Positions 1 to 10,466 are shown, counted from the stretch's first letter. The stretch: 22,430 bases of DNA from an uncultured Collinsella sp. (GCA_958431945.1 CAUASQ010000012.1:1-22430); one strand, 5' to 3'. The notes: generated by a model not told the origin, from the sequence alone. A program made the numbers and translations.

Positions 1-142
1 AAAAATCTATGTGGCCAATGTGATACCGTTGAACCCGCATATCGATACCGCTCAGCCATTCGCCTCGCCCCCGTCGCACGCATCTTCATTCGGTCTGTCA
101 TTATTAATCTAACGATGCTTTGGGAAATGTAGGTGCTTCTAA

Positions 143-1957
143 ATGTACTGTCGACTTCTTCTCAAACTAATCCTAAGAGACAGGGCCGTATGGATCTCTA
201 CGCTCGTTCTCGCTGCAGCCTTCTCCATCCCCATTGCGTTCAATTCACCCATCTACGGCCCCTTCTTTATGAAGCAGGGCATGCAGGGCTTTGTCGACGC
301 ATTCAATACGCGCGCGCCCCAGGCCAGCGGCACAGACCTATCGCCAGAGCAGCAAGCTGACGCGGAGCTTGCAAGATACGCGAACGCCGCCCTCGCCGCT
401 CAAACCGACGCCGCCTTTCTCGATTCTGCCGAGAGCTACTACGCGCTCATGGGCGAAGGCTTCCAATCCGGGTCCATCGTGGGAGACCGAGAGACCAATG
501 ACGCGGCGCTCGCATATTGCCGCGCCCTGAGCAGCTCCGGCATCGCGGATATCCCGGCCTCCGCAAACGACCTGCCGTTCCTCTCCTTCCTGCCCTACGC
601 CATTGCCCAGGCGCCGTCCTTCCTTCCCTTCATCCCCTTCCTTCTCTCGTCGATACTCGTGCTCGGCGCCACAAGGCCCGGGACCCTGGCGGCAAAGGCG
701 CCCGTGCCCAAATTCCGGCGCCTTATCCAAACCGTGTTTTCGATAATCGCCGCGGGGGCCGCGATGCTCCTCGCCGGCCTCGCACCCGGGGGCATTTACG
801 CCTTGGCCCTAAACGGCTTCGGGCAGATCGGGTACCCGATCGCCTTCTTCCATGACGGCGCGCTCACCACCACGACCGCGGGAGACGTCTTCACGACCAT
901 ACTTCTCGCGCTGCTCGCGGGCGGAACCTTGATATCCGTTTGCTCCGCCGTCCTATCGACCGCAACGAGGCGCGTCCTCGCGGGCCCCCTTACCTCCGCG
1001 CTGCTTGTCGCGGCCCCGGCATTCCCGTTACTGTCCGATTCGGCACTGGGGCATAATGCCGTGCTCGGGCTCCTGCCACTGCCCGTATTCTCGCCTATCG
1101 AGGCAACGGGTTACGTAGGATGCTTCCCGACAGAATTCATTGGCTCCGGTTCAGGCAGCGCATCGATGCTTGCCGTGGCCCTGGCATACGTCGCGGTCCT
1201 TTTCGCGGTCGGCGCCGTTGCGACACGTTCCCCCAAACAGCCTGGACCCGCGAAAAAGCACCATGGGCTCGAGCTCCTGGACGCGAGCGTGGGATACGGA
1301 AGCACGACGATACTTTCGATCGGGTCGCTTTCCTTGGGCCCGGGAACGGCGGCGGGCCTCGTTGCTCCCAACGGCTCGGGGAAAACCACCCTTCTTGAAG
1401 CGCTGTCGGGCCAATTTCCCACCCGCATCCGCTCGGGAAGCCTGGCGGCAGACGGAATCTGCCAACGTCGATCAGCCGAATTTGCAGAACTCGTCTACCT
1501 GAGCTCTTCGGGCAGCGCGGATCTCTATCCCACGCTATCGGCCATCGAGCACCTTGCTTTCGTTAGGGAGGCGTGGAAATCGGCCGCCGACATCGACTCG
1601 CTCTGCGACTCCCTCGGAATCTCCCCATATCTCGACAAGCCGACCCGTAAACTCTCGACAGGAATGAAGCAGCAGGTAAAGCTTGCCATGGCGATAGCGA
1701 CCGATTGCCCGTACCTCATCCTCGATGAACCGCTGAACGGCCTCGATCCGGGAAAACGGAAAACCTCCTGCGACGCGATGCGCAGCGAAGTGGCGCGGGG
1801 ACGCAGCGTGCTCATTTCAAGCCATCTACTCGACGACCTGGCAGACCTTACCAACTCGTTCTACTTCATCGAAGCCGGCACGCTCGTGGAAAAGATCAAG
1901 TCGTCCTCGCAGACGCTCAAGCAGGAATACCTCGATACATACGAAGGAGGTGAATGA
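143..1957 (+). CDS. Fused ABC transporter: six-helix permease domain plus C-terminal ATPase
   Basis: 604 residues. The N-terminal half is hydrophobic, with probable membrane helices near residues 16-34, 155-176, 197-223, 249-272, 278-297 and 341-362. A polar loop of about 120 residues (35-150), probably extracytoplasmic, follows the first helix. This layout resembles ABC-2 type exporters. The C-terminal ABC domain (about 375-604) has Walker A APNGSGKTT (K414), a signature LSTGMKQQ near 504, Walker B YLILDEP followed by NGLDP near 525, and an H-loop ISSH. The signature is LSTGM rather than LSGGQ, as in many bacitracin/lantibiotic-type exporters. The start is supported by a weak TAGGTG seven bases upstream. 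The stop lies one base before the secreted-peptide gene, so the two are surely cotranscribed. Export of or immunity to that peptide is an inference; the substrate is unknown. Permease and ATPase in one chain is less common for this type than separate subunits. Confidence 0.85.
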   Translation: MYCRLLLKLILRDRAVWISTLVLAAAFSIPIAFNSPIYGPFFMKQGMQGFVDAFNTRAPQASGTDLSPEQQADAELARYANAALAAQTDAAFLDSAESYYALMGEGFQSGSIVGDRETNDAALAYCRALSSSGIADIPASANDLPFLSFLPYAIAQAPSFLPFIPFLLSSILVLGATRPGTLAAKAPVPKFRRLIQTVFSIIAAGAAMLLAGLAPGGIYALALNGFGQIGYPIAFFHDGALTTTTAGDVFTTILLALLAGGTLISVCSAVLSTATRRVLAGPLTSALLVAAPAFPLLSDSALGHNAVLGLLPLPVFSPIEATGYVGCFPTEFIGSGSGSASMLAVALAYVAVLFAVGAVATRSPKQPGPAKKHHGLELLDASVGYGSTTILSIGSLSLGPGTAAGLVAPNGSGKTTLLEALSGQFPTRIRSGSLAADGICQRRSAEFAELVYLSSSGSADLYPTLSAIEHLAFVREAWKSAADIDSLCDSLGISPYLDKPTRKLSTGMKQQVKLAMAIATDCPYLILDEPLNGLDPGKRKTSCDAMRSEVARGRSVLISSHLLDDLADLTNSFYFIEAGTLVEKIKSSSQTLKQEYLDTYEGGE

Positions 1958-1958
1958 C

Positions 1959-2303
1959 ATGAAACTATTTGAACAGCTGAAGTCCAATGCGTCGCGCATG
2001 GCTGTCTACGCCATCCTCGTGGCAACGGCTTTATGCGGAATCGCGGCACCCGTCTATGCGCTCAACGGGGAGAAAGGCGATGTCGAACCCGCGTACATGG
2101 CTTCGACGGTTAAGGACCGGTACAAAGCCTTCTCTGGAGACACGTTTTACGTAGCAGAGTACGACACGACCTACCGTCAGCTTCGCTACAACAAGGGCTA
2201 CGACTATCTAGGCGCAGAGGCAATCAGCTATACGTCGGGTTGGTACCGCTCCAACTATGGACACATAACCCAGTTCAAGTGTAACTACCGTGTGTACAAC
2301 TAA
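1959..2303 (+). CDS. Small secreted Tyr-rich protein, possible bacteriocin-like peptide
   Basis: 114 residues from the ATG at 1959, chosen because a perfect AAGGAGG (1944-1950) lies eight bases upstream; a GTG at 1950 would sit inside that site. Residues 1-34 form a signal peptide: a charged N-region, a hydrophobic core around AVYAILVATALCGIAA, and a likely signal peptidase I cut after PVYA. The mature part of about 80 residues is rich in Tyr (about 13), Gly, Asn and Arg, has one Cys near the end, and ends in RVYN. I do not recognise the family. Size, export signal, aromatic content and tight coupling to an ABC exporter recall secreted bacteriocins such as the lactococcin 972 type, but I see no clear match to that family. 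It could equally be a small envelope or signalling protein. Confidence 0.75.
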   Translation: MKLFEQLKSNASRMAVYAILVATALCGIAAPVYALNGEKGDVEPAYMASTVKDRYKAFSGDTFYVAEYDTTYRQLRYNKGYDYLGAEAISYTSGWYRSNYGHITQFKCNYRVYN

Positions 2304-2318
2304 AGCAACCGGCCGGGA

Positions 2319-2355
2319 CGAGGGGTGACGCAAAAGCGTCGCCCCTCGTTTTTAA
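2319..2355 (+). terminator. Rho-independent terminator of the ABC/peptide operon
   Basis: A 13-bp stem (2319-2331 with 2336-2348, one G-U pair) closes an AAAA loop and is followed by five T. It lies 15 bases after the stop of the secreted-peptide gene and marks the end of that operon. Confidence 0.93.
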
Positions 2356-2362
2356 CCATGTC

Positions 2363-2381
2363 AACTGAACCTAGTTCAGTT
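2363..2381. promoter_or_regulatory. Perfect palindrome AACTGAAC-CTA-GTTCAGTT, operator-like
   Basis: Eight-base perfect inverted arms around CTA, 19 bp in all, just after the operon terminator. The size and symmetry fit a dimeric repressor site, but no promoter or regulator gene can be tied to it here. It may also be a repeat remnant. Confidence 0.4.
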
Positions 2382-2445
2382 TGGTTGATTTCCGATCTCA
2401 GCCGAACACATTGAGCGGAAAGGCCGTTCCCGCAGTCAGTCGAAC

Positions 2446-2476
2446 GTCCCCGGGGCCCTTCTCAGGCCCCGGGGAC
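2446..2476. repeat. GC-rich perfect hairpin in the gap before rpmE
   Basis: GTCCCCGGGGCC (2446-2457) and its exact complement (2465-2476) flank a seven-base loop. The T-tract after it is poor (ggcaTTTT), so terminator function is doubtful. The 2356-2557 stretch otherwise shows no gene. The rpmE promoter and leader begin after it. Confidence 0.5.
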
Positions 2477-2557
2477 GGCATTTTCCCAGTTGAAGGAACG
2501 GTGGAGATGTGTTTCGATGGGTCAGATTCGTGTCGTTCCGAAAAGACCGTGAACCTT

Positions 2558-2586
2558 TTGTGGGACACGCGGCGCCGTGGTACCAT
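2558..2586 (+). promoter_or_regulatory. Probable sigma-70-type promoter of rpmE
   Basis: TTGTGG (2558-2563) and TACCAT (2581-2586) are separated by exactly 17 bases. Transcription would start near 2593, just before the two leader hairpins, and give a 5' leader of roughly 78 bases. Confidence 0.6.
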
Positions 2587-2599
2587 AGCCGAGTTTGTT

Positions 2600-2648
2600 G
2601 TCTTGGTCGGAAACCAAGACGCCTTATGCGCTGATCGGTAACCAGCGC
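2600..2648 (+). ncRNA. Candidate L31 autoregulatory leader: two tandem hairpins
   Basis: Hairpin 1 pairs GTCTTGGT (2600-2607) with ACCAAGAC (2613-2620) around loop CGGAA. Hairpin 2 pairs GCGCTG (2628-2633) with CAGCGC (2643-2648), with CGGTA at its apex. The two share a YTG-x-T-CGGWA-ACCARR-like core on different stems, so the loop and closing bases are kept while the stems differ. They lie in the leader of the L31 gene, ten bases before its Shine-Dalgarno site (AAGGAG, 2658-2663). I recall L31 leader RNAs being proposed in actinobacteria including Coriobacteria, but could not compare this one with them. Confidence 0.55.
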
Positions 2649-2670
2649 CTGACCAATAAGGAGTCCTACC

Positions 2671-3096
2671 ATGAAGCAGGGTATCCATCCCCAGTATGTC
2701 GAGTGCACGGTGACGTGCTCTTGCGGCAACACCTTCAAGACGCATGCTACCGTGTCCGAGATGAAGGTCGAGCTTTGCAACGAGTGCCACCCGTTCTACA
2801 CCGGCCAGCAGAAGTTCGTCGACACCGGTGGACGCGTCCAGCGCTTCGCCGACAAGTTCGGTGGCGCCGCTGCCGCCCAGCTCAAGAAGGCTGAGGAGGC
2901 CAAGGCTGCCAAGGCCGCCAAGGCTGCTGAGGCCGAGGCCGCTCGCAAGGCCGCCGCTGAGGCTAAGGCTGCCGAGAAGGCTAAGCGTGCCGCTAAGTTC
3001 GCCGAGGAGGCTGCCAAGCAGGCCGCCGAGGCTCCCGCAGAGGCTCCCGTCGAGGAGGCCGCTGCCGAGGCCGAGACCACCGAGGCTGCTGAGTAA
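2671..3096 (+). CDS. rpmE: 50S ribosomal protein L31 (zinc-binding type) with a long Ala/Lys/Glu tail
   Basis: L31 sits on the large subunit and bridges to the small one. Residues 1 to about 60 are a canonical zinc-type L31: MKQGIHPQY start, metal ligands C16, C18, C36 and C39, and the end motif HPFYTGQQKFVDTGGRVQRF. The family is usually 65-90 residues; this one is 141. The extra 75 or so residues are almost only Ala, Lys, Glu and Arg, then turn acidic with Pro (AEAPAEAPVEEAAAEAETTEAAE). The tail should form a long charged helix with a flexible acidic end. Codon use in the tail (GCC, GCT, AAG, GAG) matches the core, and the ORF is intact, so this looks like a real extension rather than a frameshift. 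It is a single-gene unit with its own promoter and terminator. Confidence 0.95.
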   Translation: MKQGIHPQYVECTVTCSCGNTFKTHATVSEMKVELCNECHPFYTGQQKFVDTGGRVQRFADKFGGAAAAQLKKAEEAKAAKAAKAAEAEAARKAAAEAKAAEKAKRAAKFAEEAAKQAAEAPAEAPVEEAAAEAETTEAAE

Positions 3097-3133
3097 ATAG
3101 CTCGCCGCGGAATCACTCGCATTCATGGCATGA

Positions 3134-3173
3134 GGGCCGTGCATCCATTTGGGTGCGCGGCCCTTTTCTTTTT
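3134..3173 (+). terminator. Rho-independent terminator of rpmE
   Basis: A 13-bp stem (3134-3146 with 3151-3163, one wobble) closes an ATTT loop and is followed by TTTTCTTTTT. It lies about 40 bases after the L31 stop. Its apical part, GCATCC-NTTT-GGGTGC, recurs in the terminator at 7484. Confidence 0.93.
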
Positions 3174-3235
3174 ATTGGCGCAAGCTAACCTGTCCCCGTG
3201 GCACCAAATGGCAGAGAGACGGCGTTTGCTCAGAT

Positions 3236-3274
3236 AAAACCTGCCAAAATAAACCTGTTCCATTGCGGCAGGTT
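3236..3274. repeat. Palindromic intergenic repeat, copy 1
   Basis: This 39-bp element matches 15439-15477 at 34 of 39 positions with no gaps. Its ends, AAACCTGCC and GGCAGGTT, are inverted, so it can fold into a hairpin. It occupies the otherwise gene-free stretch 3174-3403 before secA. Confidence 0.7.
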
Positions 3275-3293
3275 GGTCATAGTTATTACGTGG

Positions 3294-3309
3294 CGGTCGA
3301 GGTCGACCG
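3294..3309. promoter_or_regulatory. 16-bp palindrome and putative -10 upstream of secA
   Basis: CGGTCGA-GG-TCGACCG is a perfect palindrome. A TACAAT hexamer follows at 3337-3342 and could be the -10 box of secA; no convincing -35 is seen at the expected distance. Operator function is speculative. Confidence 0.3.
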
Positions 3310-3403
3310 TATAGGCCGCGCCTTGTTTGGCTAAAGTACAATCATCTGTGTTTAACTCGCCCGCAGCTGCACGGCGTGGGCGATGGCCAAAAAGGAAAAC
3401 CAC

Positions 3404-6210
<2,807 letters not shown>

Positions 6211-6211
<1 letters not shown>

Positions 6212-7359
6212 TGGCTGAGGCTTTAGAGGTAACGCCCGCCGAGCTGGACGCGTTTGCGGACCGGCTCGGCGAGGTCGAGTCGTATCTCCACTTGGACGAA
6301 AAGCGCACGCGTGTGACCGAGCTCGAGGCCAAAAGCGTGGCCCCCGGCTTTTGGGATGACGCCGACGCCGCCCGTGCCACCATGGAGGAAATCGCGCGCA
6401 CCAAGGAAGATATCGCTGCCGTGGACAACGCGCGCGGCGAGCTTTCCGATGCCCGCGCCGCGCTGGAGCTTGTCGAGGAGATGGGGGATGACCCCGACGC
6501 CGTCGCCCTTCGCGAGGAGGCTACAGCCACGGCTGAGCGCCTGGCCCGTGCCATCGATGAGCTTGAGCTTTCGAGCTGGTTTACCGGTGAGTTCGATCAC
6601 GGCGATGCCATCGTGACTATCAAGCCCGGACAGGGTGGTCTGGAGGCCCAGGACTGGACCTTCATGCTCTTTAAGATGTACATGAAGTACTGCCAGCGTC
6701 GCGGCTGGAAGGTCACCATCAACGACTGTCCCGCGGCCGAGGTCATCGGCATCGACCGCGCGACCTTTACCGTCGAGGGCAAGGACGCATTTGGCATGCT
6801 GCGCGCCGAGGCCGGCGTCCACCGCTTGGTTCGCATTAGCCCCACCGACGACAAGAAGCGCCGCCAGACCACGTTTGCCGGCGTCGAGGTCATCCCCGTG
6901 CTACCCGATGATATCGACATCGAGATCAGTCCCGACGACATCCGCGTGGACGTATACCACGCGAGCGGCCCGGGCGGTCAGGGCGTCAACACCACCGACT
7001 CCGCCGTGCGCGTGACGCATTTCCCCAGCGGCATTGTGGTCACCTGCCAAAACGAGCGCAGCCAGATCCAGAACAAGGCCGCGTGCATGCAGATCCTCAA
7101 GGCTCGCCTGTACGAGATTGAGCTCGAGAAGCGTGCCGAGGCGCTCGATGAGATTCGCGGACCCAAGACCACGATTGGTTTTGGCAACCAGATCCGCAGC
7201 TACGTGCTCTACCCGTACCAGATGGTCAAGGACCTACGCACGGGCGTGGAGACCAGCAATGTCGAGGCCGTTCTTGACGATGGCGACCTGGACCCGTTTG
7301 TTATTGGCTACCATCGCTGGGCCACCGGCAACGCCGATGCAGAAGGCTCGGAGGTCTAA
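6211..7359 (+). CDS. prfB: Peptide chain release factor 2 (RF2)
   Basis: RF2 reads UGA and UAA stop codons and triggers peptide release. The 382-residue product has the catalytic GGQ (255-257) in SGPGGQGVNTTDSAVR and the full domain order of the family. The ORF is continuous: the autoregulatory +1 frameshift near codon 25 of E. coli prfB is absent, since the region aligned to it (ESYLHLDEK) reads straight through. The stop-recognition tripeptide, usually SPF in RF2, reads SPT here (210-212). RF1 carries PxT at the matching place, but the rest of the protein is clearly RF2-like (AQDWTFML, SYVLYPYQMVKDLRTG). The start overlaps the secA stop (TAATG), so translation is probably coupled; no separate strong Shine-Dalgarno is seen beyond GGCAGGA. 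Confidence 0.96.
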
Positions 7360-7420
7360 AACATCGGGCGGCTTCAAACCGATGCCAAGCCCAACGGTTG
7401 GACGGGTTTGTATCCAGAAT

Positions 7421-7446
7421 AAACCCTGCGCAGGGGTGGTTTTTGT
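7421..7446 (+). terminator. Possible terminator after prfB
   Basis: AAACCCTGCGCAGGGGTGGTTTTT can fold with AAACC/GGTTT outer and CCTG/CAGG inner pairs plus a small bulge, followed by a T run. It is weaker than the other terminators here. Confidence 0.5.
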
Positions 7447-7483
7447 CCGGCGAATCGGTAGAATCGAATACAAGAAGAAGTTC

Positions 7484-7512
7484 AAAGCGCATCCGTTTGG
7501 GTGCGCTTTTTT
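7484..7512 (+). terminator. Rho-independent terminator just upstream of the YitT gene
   Basis: An 11-bp stem AAAGCGCATCC/GGGTGCGCTTT closes a GTTT loop and runs into six T. It ends only 13 bases before the YitT start codon, so it either ends prfB transcripts or acts as an attenuator in the YitT leader. The apex is nearly identical to that of the rpmE terminator. Confidence 0.8.
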
Positions 7513-7524
7513 GAGGGAGGCAGC

Positions 7525-8415
7525 ATGGCATATCGTCTGGACATCAAGCGCATTCTTTCGATGAACTTCTTTCACGACCTGCCCCAGATCATGTTGGGGT
7601 GTGCCTTGGCCGCCATCGCGACCGACCTGTTTTTGATTCCCAATGGTCTTGCCGCCGGTGGCGTTACGGGCCTTGCCACCATTATCCAGGCGGTCGGCGC
7701 GGCGCGAGGCGTGTCGCTTCCCGTCGGTATCCAGACCATCGTGATGAACGCCTTGCTGCTGCTGGTCGTTATGCGCGAGGGCGGCATGTTCTACGTGGTG
7801 CAGACCGCGACGGGCTTTGTGCTGCTGGGCTTCTTTACCGATCTGTTCGCCCCGTTTGTAGCACCTCTGGCGGATGCGGACCTGATGCTTCCCGCCATGT
7901 GGGGCGGCATTATTACGGGCATCGGTTACGGCATGGTGTTGCGTGCCGGCGCCAACACCGGCGGCTCGGACACGATTGGCCAAATCATTTCGCGTAACAC
8001 CTCGCTGCCGGTGGGCTCGACCGTCATGGCAATCGACGTTGCCGTGTGTGCGCTGTCGGCTCCGGTCTTTTCAATCGAAAACGCACTATATGCAGGCCTT
8101 TCGATGGTCATTAGCGGCTATGTGATCGATGCCGTGGTCGATGGCGGCAACAAACGCCGTATGGTACTCATCATCTCGGATAAGTTCCCTGATATCGCTG
8201 CCGATATCATGTATGGCCTGGGTCGTGGTTGTACCAAGTTTAAGGCGACTGGCATGTATTCGGGTGCCGAGAAGCCGGTGATTATGGTCATCGTGAGCCG
8301 TCGAGAGCTCAATACCCTCAAGACGATCGTGCGCGAGCGCGATCCTCACGCCATTGTGACGGTCGCTGACGTTACGGAAGCCTTCGGCGAGGGATTCAAG
8401 GACATTAGCGCGTAG
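7525..8415 (+). CDS. YitT family membrane protein (DUF2179)
   Basis: I place the start at the ATG at 7525 (MAYRLDIKRIL) because GAGGGAGG (7513-7520) lies four bases upstream; a GTG at 7501 would lie inside the terminator. The product is 296 residues. The N-terminal 180 or so hold five to six hydrophobic segments with the family's glycine-rich first helix (NGLAAGGVTGLATIIQ) and GANTGGSDTIGQIIS. The C-terminal part from about residue 210 (RRMVLIISDKFPDIAADI) is the soluble DUF2179 domain. The molecular function of the family is not well defined. No operon partner is evident: a terminator lies before it and 207 bp of non-coding DNA after it. Confidence 0.9.
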   Translation: MAYRLDIKRILSMNFFHDLPQIMLGCALAAIATDLFLIPNGLAAGGVTGLATIIQAVGAARGVSLPVGIQTIVMNALLLLVVMREGGMFYVVQTATGFVLLGFFTDLFAPFVAPLADADLMLPAMWGGIITGIGYGMVLRAGANTGGSDTIGQIISRNTSLPVGSTVMAIDVAVCALSAPVFSIENALYAGLSMVISGYVIDAVVDGGNKRRMVLIISDKFPDIAADIMYGLGRGCTKFKATGMYSGAEKPVIMVIVSRRELNTLKTIVRERDPHAIVTVADVTEAFGEGFKDISA

Positions 8416-8531
8416 GGTCGACTGCGTTCCATCCAAAAGACGTTCACATTGATAAACCGTTTCATCAGCGGTTCTGCCTGCTAAATTGTTCAAATAATGA
8501 TAAAAACTCTGGTAAAGCCATCAGTTTCCAG

Positions 8532-8537
8532 CATAAT
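8532..8537 (+). promoter_or_regulatory. Putative -10 box of the transketolase operon
   Basis: CATAAT, with a poor -35 candidate CTGGTA 17 bases upstream (8509-8514), about 85 bases before the transketolase start. The sequence from 8440 to 8540 is unusually AT-rich for this genome, which fits a promoter region. Weak call. Confidence 0.3.
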
Positions 8538-8622
8538 GAATGACGTACGTGCATTGCGGCTGTGTTGGGATTACCTTCGGTGCCGTGCGCATTTTGTCTA
8601 ATGAGGATGAAAGGAAGGCACA

Positions 8623-9453
8623 ATGAGCGACGAAGAGCTCAAAAAGGTTGCCAACGAGGTAAGGAAGGGCATCGTCACCGGCGTGCACGCTGCCAAGTCC
8701 GGCCATCCGGGCGGTTCGCTCGGCGCTGCCGACATCATGACCTATCTGTACTTTGAGGAAATGAACGTCGACCCGGCCGATCCCCGCAAGGCCGATCGCG
8801 ACCGTTTTGTGCTCTCCAAGGGCCATTGCGCGCCTGGTCTGTACGCCGTGCTCGCCGAGCGCGGATTCTTCCCCAAGGAGGATCTCGAGACGCTGCGCCA
8901 CATCGGCAGCCATCTGCAGGGTCACCCCAACATGAACGACACCCCGGGCGTTGACATGTCCACCGGTTCGCTCGGCCAGGGCATCTCCGCCGCCGTGGGT
9001 ATGGCCGTTGCCGCCAAGCACTGGGGCGATACTTACCGCACGTACGCCCTGCTGGGCGATGGCGAGAGCGAGGAGGGCCAGGTCTGGGAGGCCGCCATGT
9101 TTGCCGGCAACCAGCAGCTCGATAACCTCTGCGTGATCGTCGACCACAACGGCCTGCAGATCGACGGCCCCGTCGAGGAGGTCAACGACCCCATGCCGCT
9201 CGCCGACAAGTTCCGCGCGTTCAAGTTCCACGTGGTGGAGCTCGCCGACGGCAACGACTTCGACCAGATCCGCGCCGCCTTTGCCGAGGCTCGCGCCACC
9301 AAGGGGCAGCCGACCGCCATTATCGCCGAGACCCTGAAGGGCAAGGGCGTGTCCTTTATGGAGAACCAGGTTGGTTGGCACGGCAAGGCCCCCAACGATG
9401 AACAGTTTGAGCAGGCCATGGCAGAGCTCACGGCCGCCGGAGAGGAGCTCTAG
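8623..9453 (+). CDS. Transketolase, N-terminal (TPP-binding) subunit
   Basis: This is the first half of a split transketolase, the pentose-phosphate enzyme that moves two-carbon units between sugar phosphates using thiamine diphosphate. At 276 residues it covers the pyrophosphate-binding domain: KSGHPGGSLGAADI near the start, SKGHCAPGLYAVL, STGSLGQGISAAVGMA, and the TPP motif GDGESEEGQVWEA with the conserved asparagine region IVDHNG. The start at 8623 has AAAGGAAGG upstream. The partner gene begins two bases after the stop, so the subunits are made together. Single-chain transketolases are about 650 residues; the two-gene form is common in Firmicutes, archaea and Coriobacteria. Confidence 0.95.
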   Translation: MSDEELKKVANEVRKGIVTGVHAAKSGHPGGSLGAADIMTYLYFEEMNVDPADPRKADRDRFVLSKGHCAPGLYAVLAERGFFPKEDLETLRHIGSHLQGHPNMNDTPGVDMSTGSLGQGISAAVGMAVAAKHWGDTYRTYALLGDGESEEGQVWEAAMFAGNQQLDNLCVIVDHNGLQIDGPVEEVNDPMPLADKFRAFKFHVVELADGNDFDQIRAAFAEARATKGQPTAIIAETLKGKGVSFMENQVGWHGKAPNDEQFEQAMAELTAAGEEL

Positions 9454-9454
9454 G

Positions 9455-10396
9455 ATGGCAGACGTCAAAAAAATCGCCACGCGCGTAAGCTACGGCGAGG
9501 CCCTCGTCGAGCTCGCCAACGAGCACGATGACTTTGTGGTCCTCGACGCCGACCTGGCCGCCGCCACGCAGACCGGCAAGTTCAAGGCCGCCTGCCCCGA
9601 CCGCTTCTTCGACGTGGGTATCGCCGAGAGCAACCTGATGGGCGTCGCCGCCGGTATCGCGACCACCGGCCGCGTTGCCTTCGCGAGCACCTTTGCCATG
9701 TTCGCAGCCGGCCGCGCTTTTGAGCAGGTCCGTAACTCCATCGGCTACCCGCACCTCAACGTTAAGATTGGTGCCACGCACGCCGGTATCTCGGTGGGCG
9801 AGGATGGTGCCACGCACCAGTGCTGCGAGGATATCGCCCTCATGCGCGTCATCCCCGGCATGACTGTGATCGTTCCTGCCGACGACGTCGAGGCCCGCGC
9901 CGTGACGCGCGCCGCCTACGAGTGCGACGGTCCGGTGTACATGCGCTTCGCTCGTTTGGCCTCGCCGGTTATCAACGACCCCGAGACCTACAACTTCGAG
10001 TTGGGTAAGGGCATTGTCATGCGCGAGGGCGCCGACGTCACCATCATCGCCTGCGGCCTGATGGTCGGCGAGGCTCTCGAGGCCGCCGAGCAGCTCGCTG
10101 CCGAGGGCATCGACGCCGAGGTCATCAACATGCACACCATCAAGCCCATCGATGCCGACCTGATCGTCAAGAGCGCCACCAAGACCGGCCACGTCGTGAC
10201 CGTCGAGGAGCATTCTGTAATCGGTGGCCTGGGCAGCGCCGTTGCCGACGTCCTGTGCGAGCAGTGCCCGTCGCCCCTCAAGAAGATCGGCGTCAACGAC
10301 ACCTTTGGCGAGTCCGGCCCGGGTGCCGAGCTCTTGCACAAGTATGGCCTGGACGCCGCCAACATCGTGGCGACCACCAAGGAGTTCTTGGCATAA
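9455..10396 (+). CDS. Transketolase, C-terminal subunit
   Basis: The second half of the split transketolase has 313 residues from the ATG at 9455, which follows the upstream stop (TAG) by one base; GAGGAG inside the end of the previous gene is the ribosome site. It has the pyrimidine-binding domain (DADLAAATQTGKF, FDVGIAESNLMGVAAGIA with the catalytic glutamate in GIAES, THAGISVGEDGATHQ) and the C-terminal transketolase domain (VEEHSVIGGLGSAVADVL). A longer reading from 9371 overlaps the first subunit in another frame and is rejected. A strong terminator follows at 10467. Confidence 0.95.
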   Translation: MADVKKIATRVSYGEALVELANEHDDFVVLDADLAAATQTGKFKAACPDRFFDVGIAESNLMGVAAGIATTGRVAFASTFAMFAAGRAFEQVRNSIGYPHLNVKIGATHAGISVGEDGATHQCCEDIALMRVIPGMTVIVPADDVEARAVTRAAYECDGPVYMRFARLASPVINDPETYNFELGKGIVMREGADVTIIACGLMVGEALEAAEQLAAEGIDAEVINMHTIKPIDADLIVKSATKTGHVVTVEEHSVIGGLGSAVADVLCEQCPSPLKKIGVNDTFGESGPGAELLHKYGLDAANIVATTKEFLA

Positions 10397-10420
10397 GGCA
10401 AGGCGGATCTCAAGGACTGC

Positions 10421-10456
10421 TTCGCCAGAACTATAAAACTGTTTCGCCAGTACTAT
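10421..10456. repeat. Direct repeat TTCGCCAGWACTAT, two copies
   Basis: TTCGCCAGAACTAT (10421-10434) and TTCGCCAGTACTAT (10443-10456) differ at one base and are 22 bp apart. The core recurs as TTTGCCAG at 10523-10530, in the loop of the next inverted repeat, and the wider string ACTGTTTYGCCAG is shared by the second and third sites. Confidence 0.55.
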
Positions 10457-10466
10457 GGAAACCCGG

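Noticed and set aside
1..132. Open frames at the left edge ending at TAA 110-112 or TAG 130-132, possible 3' end of an upstream gene
   Set aside because: Two frames are open, neither gives a recognisable peptide, and base composition does not favour one clearly. A gene may end here but I cannot say in which frame.
2381..2641. 86-codon plus-strand frame before rpmE
   Set aside because: Spans a GC-rich hairpin, the rpmE promoter and its leader hairpins; no ribosome site and no recognisable protein.
2398..3144. 248-codon minus-strand frame over the rpmE region
   Set aside because: Shadow of the repetitive L31 tail (Leu/Gly/Ser-rich on the reverse strand); it also crosses the rpmE promoter and leader.
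8455..8473. Terminator after the YitT gene
   Set aside because: AACCG/CGGTT gives only a five-base stem with a nine-base loop and no T-tract.
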